Positions 1 through 6,048 of a stretch of DNA of 6,114 bases are shown in pieces; the first letter of the stretch is position 1; each line of letters starts with the position of its first letter. The stretch lies in assembly GCA_905214315.1 (NCBI GenBank), contig CAJMLN010000081.1, positions 1-6,114 of the forward strand. The letters are read 5' to 3'. Under the pieces are notes generated by a model. The model saw only the letters and a program-made list of their open reading frames with translations, was not told the origin of the DNA and ran no database searches. The translations under genes and the position numbers were made by a program. Source of the stretch: an uncultured bacterium. GTDB taxonomy: Bacteria > Bacillota > Clostridia > Christensenellales > QALW01.

Positions 1-2
1 GC

Positions 3-407
3 GACTGGTGCTGGGATATGCGTCCCTTTACTGTAACCGAAGAGACCAAAGCCATGGTGCTGGATAATATCTGCCATTTGCTGAACGGCTTTCTTCGGTG
101 CAGCGCGTACGAAAATATCCTGTTTTGCTGGGTTCTGCATGAACAAAGCATTTTGGATGAGCTCCTTTCCCGGCTGGAAATAAAGGACTGCCGAATTCTG
201 TGCATTTCCCTGCTCTGTAATCCGGAGGCGCTGACGGCGCGTTTAACCAAGGATATTTCCGCCGGCCTGCGGCAGCCGGACGTTCTGCCCCGCAGCCTGG
301 CGCGGATTCCGCTGTACGAAAAGCTAAACACCATAAAAACGGATATTTCGGCACTCTCCGCAGAAGAGGCTGCAGAGGAAATCCTGCGCCTGACGGCGCT
401 TTCCTAA
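3..407 (+). CDS. P-loop nucleotide kinase-like (AAA family ATPase) protein, 5' truncated by window edge
   Basis: The reading frame is open from base 3, before the first ATG at 18, and begins DWCWDMRPFT. The gene therefore starts left of the window, and the ATG at 18 is an internal Met. About 134 residues are visible. DWCWDM followed by a long helix, a hydrophobic strand (ENILFCWVLH), then CISLLCNPEALTARLTKDI and a lid-like stretch rich in Arg (GLRQPDVLPRSLARIPLY) matches my memory of small (~180 aa) Firmicutes P-loop kinases annotated only as AAA family ATPase. In these the Walker A motif lies about 40 residues before DGDWCW, so it would be off the edge here. Such proteins probably phosphorylate a small cytoplasmic substrate, which is unknown. 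The stop at 405-407 is followed by an intrinsic terminator. The gene is convergent with the - strand cluster, so it is not part of that operon. The kinase fold is inferred because the P-loop itself is not visible. Confidence 0.75.
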   Translation, partial: DWCWDMRPFTVTEETKAMVLDNICHLLNGFLRCSAYENILFCWVLHEQSILDELLSRLEIKDCRILCISLLCNPEALTARLTKDISAGLRQPDVLPRSLARIPLYEKLNTIKTDISALSAEEAAEEILRLTALS

Positions 408-430
408 AAGCACGGAAAAAGCAGATACAA

Positions 431-466
431 AAAAGGCGTGCCCGTTACAATCGAGGCGCGTTTTTT
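431..466 (+). terminator. Rho-independent terminator after the kinase gene
   Basis: The left arm 431-442 (AAAAGGCGTGCC) pairs with the right arm 455-466 (GGCGCGTTTTTT) over 12 positions, including three G-U wobbles, around a 12-nt loop. The T-run continues as TTTTTTCTTTTTT to 473. It lies 24 nt after the stop of the + strand gene. Read on the - strand, the wobbles become A-C mismatches, leaving a weaker hairpin followed by TTTTTT. It may therefore also stop the - strand GrpB-fusion transcript, less efficiently. Confidence 0.8.
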
Positions 467-481
467 CTTTTTTGCAGAATG

Positions 482-1390
482 CTAACTCTTCCCGCCGCCC
501 GCGGCAGAGAACTGAATTTCGTCCGGTTCAAAAATCGTTTCTATTTCCCCTTCAAAATACTGTTCCTGAAACGCTACAGCCCGGGCTATCTCCGCTTTGG
601 TAAGCACCATGCCCTCCGGCGCGGCAATCAGCTTATCCTCCACATCCGTTTTGCGGTGAATAACGCCGATCACACGAGCCGTATATTCTTCCGCCGGCTC
701 CGCAACGCCCAGCAGGTATACATCCATTTCCTCTCCGTCGCCGCCAAAGGTCTTCGGAATGTATCCGTAATTGACGGGATAAATCCATTCGGCATATACC
801 GGATGCCGGCTGCCCAGTGGACGGTCGATTTTTATACGCACCGTTTTTCCCAAATAAGAGTCCGCCAGTGCTCTGTGCAGGATACGCGCAATAAAAGCCT
901 GTTTTCCTCTTGTATACGCCTCCCTGCCGTCCGTCGCCGCCGCAAGCGACAGCTTCAGTGCCTCGTATGCATGGGCAGCCTCGGGTTCTCTGTTCAAATA
1001 ATCCCGAAAAGCCAAATAATTCCGCCATGGTACGCTGCCGGCTAAAACAATGTGAATAAAATGCGTCTGCAGCTCGCCCGTTCCCTCATAGCAGCTGCCG
1101 CAGGCAAAAAGAAGCTGTCCCGCAGGACCGGCCTCCGGGCGGTAATAAAAGCCAGCCGCCCGCAGAGCGTCTTCTTTTTCCAAAATGACTGAAAAATCCT
1201 TTACGGCTACTGCGATATCAATAATAGGTTTTGCCTGAATAAAAGGAATCGCCGTACTGCCAACATGCGCAATGTCCTCTATTCTTTCACCTAAAATCCC
1301 CTGCAGCCGAGCCATTGTATTCCGCGCTTCCGCGGCCCATTCCTCCTGATGCGCACACAGCTGTACCAGGCCCCTTTTCAATCCGACCAT
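482..1390 (-). CDS. GrpB-family nucleotidyltransferase-fold protein fused to a small inorganic-pyrophosphatase-like domain
   Basis: A 302-residue two-domain cytoplasmic protein. Residues 1 to ~173 are GrpB/UPF0157, a Pol-beta-type nucleotidyltransferase fold. Landmarks are MVGLKRG at the start, HVGSTAIPF (42-50), KPIIDI (54-59), THFIHIV (109-115) and the tail WRNYLAFRDYLN...AYEALK (122-146). Residues ~180-287 resemble soluble family I pyrophosphatases: YPVNYGYIP (204-212), GGDGEEMDV (216-224, aligning with the DxDPxD metal motif) and TDVEDKLIAAP (248-258). The start is set by family homology. The nearest Shine-Dalgarno-like AGAGGA (1405-1410) is an unusually distant 14 nt away. The gene lies 67 nt downstream of the GH78 gene with no terminator between, so co-transcription is likely. 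GrpB lacks a firmly assigned substrate. The fusion suggests pyrophosphate released or bound by one domain is handled by the other (inference). Domain calls are confident; activity is not. Confidence 0.88.
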   Translation of the reverse strand: MVGLKRGLVQLCAHQEEWAAEARNTMARLQGILGERIEDIAHVGSTAIPFIQAKPIIDIAVAVKDFSVILEKEDALRAAGFYYRPEAGPAGQLLFACGSCYEGTGELQTHFIHIVLAGSVPWRNYLAFRDYLNREPEAAHAYEALKLSLAAATDGREAYTRGKQAFIARILHRALADSYLGKTVRIKIDRPLGSRHPVYAEWIYPVNYGYIPKTFGGDGEEMDVYLLGVAEPAEEYTARVIGVIHRKTDVEDKLIAAPEGMVLTKAEIARAVAFQEQYFEGEIETIFEPDEIQFSAAGGGKS

Positions 1391-1457
1391 ATTTTCTTCG
1401 ATTTTCCTCTTTTTTTAGTCGTCCGCTTCTTCTGCAGTCATCCGCGGCAAAAGTCTG

Positions 1458-3704
1458 TTACAGCGATACCGTCTTTTCCCAGGCGCCGCCGGGAAATTCC
1501 TCCCCTGTACCGTCAGGCCAAACAAAGAACGCGGGCGTCTGCGGGGGCGTCTGCACCGTTATATGCACGGTGTTCTGCCTCCGGCTCCAGCATACCGCAA
1601 CCTCGCCCCGGGGTGTAGGCACACGGCCGGAAAGCTCTTCAAAAATATCCCATTTAGGAGAAATCCTAATTTCTTTCCAGCCGGGAGAAAGAGGCTCCAC
1701 CCCCAGCAGCTTGGCCGTAAACTCATACAAAGGCAAGGCCCCCCAGGCGTGGCAGTCGCTGCGCGGCTCCTCGGGCTTTTCCGGCACCGTTGTACAGTGC
1801 AGCGCCAGCAAACGCTTCCAGTTTTCCCAAAGCGGCAAAGTACGCGCGTACATGCCCGCTTTTTCAAGGGCGCGGAACAGATAGAACTGCATCACAAACG
1901 AGCAGGCCACCACATCCTTTTCCTCCAGCGCGTGGTTCAGCACCTCCTGCGCCCGCGCACCCGATGCCAGACCGGTCAGCACGGCCCAAACCTGCGTGTG
2001 CTGGCTGTACTGGGCAAAGTGCTCGCCCTCCCGATACATGCCGTGCACAGGGTCAAAGCAACGGGCTTCCACCGCAGAGAGAATTTCCGCCGCAACCGCT
2101 TCATATTCGTCAGTTTTCCACCCAAGCGCAGTAAGCATACGGTTCAGGCTCTGCAGCGCGTATACATACAGCAAATTCTGCAGAACCGACGGCCCCTGCC
2201 TCAGCGCGGCCGGTTCGCCATTGCAAGCATCCCATTCCTTAGGCCAATCGGCAAAATCCCAATACCCCATGGGCTCAACCAGCCCCTTAGGGCCGAGTTT
2301 TTTCCGAAACGCCTCGGCCACCCCCTGCGCCGTGGGAATGTGCCCGCGCAGGAATACAAGATCACCGGTCTGCCAAAAATAGTCTTCCAGCATTAAAATC
2401 CAGTACAGCGAAAAGCCCGGAATCACCTGCAGGGCATTGCTGGGATAGCGCGCCTGCAGCAGACCGTCCGGCATACGGGAGAAGGAAAAATCCTCAACCG
2501 CGCGCCGGGCCAGCCGCGTGTCCCCTGAGAGCATATACGTAAAAAGAATCTCCAGCCGCGTATCCATCGCATACTGCAGCTGTTCATAATACGGACAGTC
2601 CTCATAGGTATCGTGCATACAATTTTTCAGCGTATTTACGCTGATATTCCAAAGTTCTTCGACCCACTGCTGCCCGGAGGAAATCTCCGCCCGCGCGATT
2701 AGAGGATAATTTGTTTCAATATACGGCAGCGGCATAATCTCCGCGGCCGCATCCGCCGTTGTCACCTGCACCTCCGCAAACCGGAAGGTGCGGAACAAAA
2801 ACGGCTCATATACCGCGGTATTGCCCGCGGGCATATATTCGTCCGCGCAGCCCTCAATCACCCCAGAGGCATCATCGCGGACGCCTTTATGCAGACCTCC
2901 GTTTTCATCGGCCGCTTTATAGCTTTCAGCATAGGTAATACGCACGCGCGCGCCGGCACCGCCGGATACCCGCAGCCTGAAATACGCCGTGGTAATCCGT
3001 CCGGCGTCAAAAACGATTTTTTTCGTGCTCCGCGGCGGTACCGTAAGGGACTGCGCGTTTAAAAAACTGCCTTCCTCACGCGTCAGAAGCGGAATCGGCC
3101 GCTCCTGCAGCCAGCGACCGCGCAGTTCGCCATAGGCGTTAAACTGCCCCTCTCCCCGAATGCACGCGGTGGGGAACGCCTCCCATACCGCCTCCTCGGT
3201 ATTCCAGCCTTCCGGAATCTCTGCCGCCGTCACGCGTTCCGTCGCCCCCAGCAGAAGAGGATAGGCATACTCCCATCTGCGGGAACGGTTGATCTGTACA
3301 TGCCACTCCTTCGCCTCCGAAAGCGGCAGGCAATCGCTCTCCACTGCCAGCAGCGGCTCATTGCCGGGATAGCAGTAATTCGGCCCGACCTGATGCGCAT
3401 CCCTCGGGTTCTGCGGATACGCCACTACCTCGGCCGCCAGTATATTTTTTCCTTTTTTCGCATACGGACTAAGGTCCAGCGTATCATAATAGGTACGGAA
3501 CCGATCCCCTCGGCAGGGTCCCGACAGTACCGCCTGCCCGTTGACCCACAGCTTGAACTGATCCTGCGCACCGATGCGTATTTTTAGCGGCTTCCCTGTC
3601 TCCTCCAACCAGAACGCCCGGCAAAAAAAGGCGCTTATAATCTCTCTTCCGGGACAAGCATGGCTTTTTTCCCATAACTCCTCAGGTATTCCCATCCACT
3701 GCAT
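1458..3704 (-). CDS. Family 78 glycoside hydrolase (alpha-L-rhamnosidase-like), cytoplasmic
   Basis: A 748-residue protein. GH78 enzymes remove terminal alpha-L-rhamnose with inversion. The N-terminal ~330 residues are beta-rich carbohydrate-binding-like modules (LWVNGQAVL at 52-60; a second sandwich around 225-330 ending FRTFRFAEV). The (alpha/alpha)6 catalytic domain spans ~335-670, followed by a C-terminal beta domain (~670-748). The core motif DCPYYEQLQYAMD places D369, E374 and D381 with the same D-x4-E-x6-D spacing as the acidic triad of characterised GH78 enzymes, where the Glu is the general acid. WDFADWP (482-488) and SDCHAWGALPLYEF (649-662) are also family-like; I could not assign the general base securely. 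There is no signal peptide, so it should act on imported rhamnosides. The start is supported by AAGGAG at 3713-3718, 8 nt from ATG. An intrinsic terminator lies directly upstream, so it may need read-through or its own promoter. No transporter or regulator is in view. Strict substrate specificity is unknown. Confidence 0.88.
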   Translation of the reverse strand: MQWMGIPEELWEKSHACPGREIISAFFCRAFWLEETGKPLKIRIGAQDQFKLWVNGQAVLSGPCRGDRFRTYYDTLDLSPYAKKGKNILAAEVVAYPQNPRDAHQVGPNYCYPGNEPLLAVESDCLPLSEAKEWHVQINRSRRWEYAYPLLLGATERVTAAEIPEGWNTEEAVWEAFPTACIRGEGQFNAYGELRGRWLQERPIPLLTREEGSFLNAQSLTVPPRSTKKIVFDAGRITTAYFRLRVSGGAGARVRITYAESYKAADENGGLHKGVRDDASGVIEGCADEYMPAGNTAVYEPFLFRTFRFAEVQVTTADAAAEIMPLPYIETNYPLIARAEISSGQQWVEELWNISVNTLKNCMHDTYEDCPYYEQLQYAMDTRLEILFTYMLSGDTRLARRAVEDFSFSRMPDGLLQARYPSNALQVIPGFSLYWILMLEDYFWQTGDLVFLRGHIPTAQGVAEAFRKKLGPKGLVEPMGYWDFADWPKEWDACNGEPAALRQGPSVLQNLLYVYALQSLNRMLTALGWKTDEYEAVAAEILSAVEARCFDPVHGMYREGEHFAQYSQHTQVWAVLTGLASGARAQEVLNHALEEKDVVACSFVMQFYLFRALEKAGMYARTLPLWENWKRLLALHCTTVPEKPEEPRSDCHAWGALPLYEFTAKLLGVEPLSPGWKEIRISPKWDIFEELSGRVPTPRGEVAVCWSRRQNTVHITVQTPPQTPAFFVWPDGTGEEFPGGAWEKTVSL

Positions 3705-3712
3705 CGTCTTCT

Positions 3713-3718
3713 CTCCTT
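3713..3718 (-). promoter_or_regulatory. Ribosome binding site of the GH78 gene
   Basis: AAGGAG on the - strand lies 8 nt before the ATG at 3702-3704, a near-ideal site. It begins right after the T-tract of the upstream terminator, so a transcript that ends in the T-tract would lack it. Confidence 0.8.
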
Positions 3719-3748
3719 AAAAAACAAAGCCGATTTCAGCTAACCGGC
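3719..3748 (-). terminator. Intrinsic terminator overlapping the stop codon of the 2TM protein gene
   Basis: On the - strand GCCGGTT (3742-3748) pairs with AATCGGC (3729-3735). This gives a 7-bp stem with one G-U pair and a 6-nt loop AGCTGA, followed by TTTGTTTTTT (3719-3728). The UGA stop of the upstream gene lies in the loop and the last codons form the left arm. A ribosome finishing that gene would cover the hairpin, so termination may depend on translation. It separates the IMPase/2TM transcript from the GH78/GrpB genes, at least partly. Confidence 0.75.
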
Positions 3749-4560
3749 CGTATTTGTGTTTGATGAAGCTCTGCCAGCTTTTTCAGTTCCCGTACAAAGG
3801 GCTCTTTTTGAAATTTTTCCTCGTTGCACAGGTTTTCAAGATTTTCATAATCCAGTCCGTTTCCGTTATAAAGATATCGCTCCACCTCTTTGCTCATACG
3901 AAACATATACAGCTGGCCATGGTGATTATCAGGATTGATCTCGGTATCCGAAACCCGAAATGTATCGCTGAAGCGTCCGTCCATTTTTACGGGATATCCC
4001 TCTTTATCCAAAGAAATAGTAAGCATGTGCATTCCATCGTTAGAAACGGCAGTATCGGTTTTTGTGGCGGTATAGCAGGCAATAAAATCGCGCGCGGTAT
4101 TATCCGATCGCACCTGCCCCAGCATATATTTCCATTTAGTGCGCTTTTGCGGAATATAATGTCCCTCCAAATTAGGCGTAACGTTTTCACCGCTGGCGCC
4201 TACGGTATAATAATCCTGCGTAAAGTCCACTACACCGATGCGCAGCTCATCCTTTTTATGAATATGCAGCCATTTGCCGCGAATATAGATATTTTTATTT
4301 TTATGAATCCACTGCGCGCGGTAAAAGAAATGAATAACCGCAAAAATAACCGTATATAAAACACCGAAAACAAGCCAATCCAGAATTCCCTTTACAATTT
4401 CCAGCAGCGTTTGATTTCCAATGGCCAAAAAGCTCCAGAGACGTTCCCGTGCGCTGAGGGACACGTAAATTTGAATCAGCGTTAATAAAAACACCAGTGC
4501 TGCAATCGCCGTATTTTTATAAATCTGCCGGGAAGCATCCGTTTCATCCATTTTTCTCAT
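3736..4560 (-). CDS. Two-transmembrane, beta-strand-rich protein; possible S-2TMbeta/Cap15-like membrane effector
   Basis: A 274-residue protein I cannot assign with certainty. Two hydrophobic helices are clear, ~17-36 and ~59-80, with short polar flanks. A soluble domain (~94-222) with alternating beta pattern follows: GKWLHIH (95-101), RIGVVDFTQDYYTVGASG (107-124), WKYMLGQV (143-150), DFIACYTATK (158-167), MHMLTISLD (177-185), MDGRFSDTF (193-201) and GQLYMFRM (215-222). The tail is helical and charged (~224-266). Two N-terminal TM helices plus a ~120-residue barrel with GxW and GxF motifs is the architecture of SMODS-associated 2TM beta-rich effectors such as Cap15, which bind a cyclic nucleotide and disrupt the inner membrane. 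No CD-NTase is nearby, so a defence role is only a hypothesis; an uncharacterised membrane sensor is equally possible. ATG at 4558-4560 is preceded by TAGGGGATAAAACA, whose GGGG acts as the Shine-Dalgarno. The gene starts 4 nt after the IMPase stop, implying translational coupling. Confidence 0.85.
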   Translation of the reverse strand: MRKMDETDASRQIYKNTAIAALVFLLTLIQIYVSLSARERLWSFLAIGNQTLLEIVKGILDWLVFGVLYTVIFAVIHFFYRAQWIHKNKNIYIRGKWLHIHKKDELRIGVVDFTQDYYTVGASGENVTPNLEGHYIPQKRTKWKYMLGQVRSDNTARDFIACYTATKTDTAVSNDGMHMLTISLDKEGYPVKMDGRFSDTFRVSDTEINPDNHHGQLYMFRMSKEVERYLYNGNGLDYENLENLCNEEKFQKEPFVRELKKLAELHQTQIRPVS

Positions 4561-4564
4561 TGTT

Positions 4565-5329
4565 TTATCCCCTATATTTTTGAATTATCTCCTGCAGTAC
4601 CGGGTTTACAATACCGTTCCCCGCAATAACGGAAGTCGCCTCCGCAAGTTGAAGCGGCGCACCATCGTAATCGGTAATCATCCCGCCGGCCTCGGTTAAA
4701 ATCAGCGCGCCCGCAGCAATATCCCAGGGCTTTAATATTTTTTCAAAATATCCGTCGATGCGCCCGGAAGCAATATAGCATAAATCCAATGCCGAGGAAC
4801 AGATGCGCCGGATGTCTATACACTGTTTAAATACCTCTTTTACAAGAGAAAAATTTGCATCTGCATTTTCTTTGTGGGTGGAACCCGCACCAAATTCAAT
4901 AAGTGCCTTCCGCATCGGCCGCATGCTTACCCGCAGGTACTTATTCCCCAGCCACGCCCCTTTCCCCTCTTCGGCGGTAAAGCATTCACCGTTAAAGGGA
5001 TTATACACAACGCCATAGCGCACCGCACCGTTTTGATACAGCGCCAGCGACACTGAGCTGAGTCCGTAGCCGTAAATCAAATTGGTAGTGCCGTCGATCG
5101 GATCCAAAATCCAGCAGGGATCCGTAAGAGTTCCCTGTTCCTCTTCGCTGAAGAAGCCAACAGAAGCATCGATCTTACCCAAATGTTCCTTTAAAAATGC
5201 GCTGATACCCAAATCAATTGCCGTAACAAAATCCGCTTCGCCCTTTACATCAACCTTTCGGCGCAGCTCTTCATGAAAGACCAGTTGTCCAGCTTCCTTT
5301 ACCAGCGCCGTAATATGAGAAAAATCCAT
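4565..5329 (-). CDS. Inositol monophosphatase family protein
   Basis: A 254-residue Mg2+/Li+-sensitive-type phosphatase fold. Typical motifs are all present: ADFVTAID (32-39), SEEEQG with the metal-ligand Glu around 62-63, WILDPIDGTTNLIYG (73-87, supplying D76 and D79) and PWDIAAGALILTEAGG (201-216, supplying D203). These match the four metal-binding acidic residues of human IMPA1 (E70, D90, D93, D220). Family members hydrolyse inositol-1-phosphate, other sugar phosphates or 3'-phosphoadenosine-5'-phosphate; sequence alone does not settle which. I chose ATG at 5327-5329 because GGGAGG lies 6 nt upstream. The longer in-frame ATG at 5401 is rejected because a strong promoter -10 box (5373-5378) falls inside that extension. 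The gene is led by its own promoter and is followed after 4 nt by the 2TM protein gene, so the two form an operon. Confidence 0.92.
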   Translation of the reverse strand: MDFSHITALVKEAGQLVFHEELRRKVDVKGEADFVTAIDLGISAFLKEHLGKIDASVGFFSEEEQGTLTDPCWILDPIDGTTNLIYGYGLSSVSLALYQNGAVRYGVVYNPFNGECFTAEEGKGAWLGNKYLRVSMRPMRKALIEFGAGSTHKENADANFSLVKEVFKQCIDIRRICSSALDLCYIASGRIDGYFEKILKPWDIAAGALILTEAGGMITDYDGAPLQLAEATSVIAGNGIVNPVLQEIIQKYRG

Positions 5330-5372
5330 CCGTACCTCCCCGTTCCTGCTTAAAAATGAAACATTTACTGTT

Positions 5373-5401
5373 ATTATAACATGCTTCAGCTGCCAGAACA
5401 A
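5373..5401 (-). promoter_or_regulatory. Sigma-A type promoter for the IMPase/2TM operon
   Basis: On the - strand an extended -10 box TGTTATAAT (TATAAT at 5373-5378) is preceded, after exactly 17 bp, by a weak -35 TTGTTC (5396-5401; 3 of 6 matches to TTGACA). Transcription should start near 5366, giving a leader of about 37 nt. The consensus TATAAT with its TGn extension can make up for the poor -35. It lies between the NUDIX stop and the IMPase start, with no convincing terminator before it, so NUDIX read-through may add to it. Confidence 0.7.
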
Positions 5402-5434
5402 TACTTTTCCCTTCGCAGGTATTCGCCGTACCGC

Positions 5435-5905
5435 CTATAATTTGAGCAGTTCTTTGCCATCCAATACTGCTGAAAGCAATTCATCTCCCTGATAGGTAAG
5501 CTTAAGGAAGAAAAATGGATGCCTTTCTTCCAGGAGACGAAAAAAAATCTTATCCCCTTCCCATAATGGCAGCTCGTATATTTCTTTCTTATCTATCCAT
5601 TCCAAAGTTCCTTCATCACATTCGCCCAAATCTCCATAGAAATCACGGCAGGTAAACAAGTGCATATATTCCGTTTCATTTTCATTCAAAAGAAAAGTCA
5701 CCACCGCACGGTACTCCAATTTACCCAACGTCAGGCCCGTCTCCTCCAAAGCCTCTCTGCGGGCGCACTCGTCGGGACTTTCTCCCGGCAGAAATTTACC
5801 GCCCACACCGATCCATTTATCTTTATTAATATCGTTTTTCTTTTTTATACGATGGAGCATCAGATATTTACTGTCCTTTTCAAGGTAAATTAAAGTAGTA
5901 TTCAT
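5435..5905 (-). CDS. NUDIX hydrolase, MutT/8-oxo-dGTP diphosphatase-like
   Basis: A 156-residue cytoplasmic enzyme that hydrolyses a nucleoside diphosphate linked to another moiety, X. The NUDIX box GX5EX7REUXEEXGU is perfect: G36, E42, R50-E51, E54-E55 and G57-L58 (GKFLPGE...REALEETGL). The preceding W31-IGVGGKF and the C-terminal pattern LPLWEGDKIFFRLLEE...FFFLKLTYQGDEL resemble the MTH1/COG1051 group that sanitises 8-oxo-dGTP, though other nucleotide substrates are possible. The start is ATG at 5903-5905 because GGAGG lies 4 nt upstream and the protein then begins MNTTLIYLEKD as usual for the family. The in-frame ATG 20 codons further up has no ribosome site. It has its own strong promoter and a long AU-rich leader with inverted repeats, suggesting regulation. 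Confidence 0.9.
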   Translation of the reverse strand: MNTTLIYLEKDSKYLMLHRIKKKNDINKDKWIGVGGKFLPGESPDECARREALEETGLTLGKLEYRAVVTFLLNENETEYMHLFTCRDFYGDLGECDEGTLEWIDKKEIYELPLWEGDKIFFRLLEERHPFFFLKLTYQGDELLSAVLDGKELLKL

Positions 5906-5929
5906 AAGTCCTCCATAAAAATTTCTTCC

Positions 5930-6007
5930 TATTCCATCTATATCAATATATGTGCATATAGGCATTATTTAATTTTTAAGTTAGGATAGGCTGCCAAGTA
6001 TGGAATA
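5930..6007 (-). repeat. Inverted repeat in the NUDIX leader
   Basis: TATTCCAT at 5930-5937 and ATGGAATA at 6000-6007 are exact 8-bp inverted repeats, 62 nt apart. In the - strand mRNA they would pair the first bases of the transcript with a stretch about 15 nt upstream of the Shine-Dalgarno GGAGG. Adjacent AAATTTT (6009-6015) and AAAATTT (5918-5924) could lengthen the helix past an internal loop. In AT-rich DNA an 8-bp match may be chance. Confidence 0.4.
5947..5960. repeat. Short palindrome in the NUDIX leader (TATATG-TG-CATATA)
   Basis: Six-base arms TATATG and CATATA flank a 2-nt centre, a 6-2-6 dyad downstream of the promoter start site. It could be an operator half-pair or a small mRNA hairpin. 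It is entirely AT-rich apart from its centre, so it is weak evidence by itself. Confidence 0.25.
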
Positions 6008-6019
6008 AAAATTTTGTTT

Positions 6020-6048
6020 ATTATACCATATCTTTTTTTACCTGAAAA
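6020..6048 (-). promoter_or_regulatory. Sigma-A type promoter for the NUDIX gene
   Basis: On the - strand TGGTATAAT gives an extended -10 (TATAAT at 6020-6025). The -35 TTTTCA (6043-6048; 4 of 6 matches to TTGACA) is 17 bp upstream, with an A-run in the spacer. The predicted start near 6013 gives a ~108-nt leader before the ATG at 5905. Confidence 0.7.

Noticed and set aside
479..1045. A 188-residue + strand open frame opposite the GrpB-PPase gene
   Set aside because: It starts right in the terminator T-tract region with no ribosome site and is antisense to two conserved domains.
1391..1457. Possible terminator between GH78 and GrpB-PPase genes (CCGC...GCGG)
   Set aside because: Only a 4-bp stem with a long loop, followed by A-runs rather than a T-tract on the transcribed strand.
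1315..1884. A 189-residue + strand open frame spanning the GrpB/GH78 junction
   Set aside because: Antisense to two real genes, low-complexity composition rich in Ser/Pro/Arg, and no domain.
1563..2396. A 277-residue + strand open frame opposite the GH78 gene
   Set aside because: It lies wholly antisense to a well-supported GH78 gene, its product is Pro/Arg/His-rich with no recognisable motif, and such frames are common shadows in GC-rich coding DNA.
3754..4359. A 201-residue + strand open frame opposite the 2TM protein gene
   Set aside because: Its hydrophobic look comes from the complement of the real gene; no motif or credible ribosome site was seen.
5330..5401. 24-codon upstream extension of the IMPase gene
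   Set aside because: A strong promoter -10 lies inside it, the residues are unlike the family, and GGGAGG fits the downstream ATG.
5402..5434. Possible terminator after the NUDIX gene
   Set aside because: A bulged 6-bp hairpin (GCGGTA/TACCTGC) can form but no T-tract follows it on the - strand.
5906..5965. 20-codon upstream extension of the NUDIX gene
   Set aside because: No ribosome site precedes the upstream ATG, while GGAGG precedes the family-typical start MNTTLIYL.
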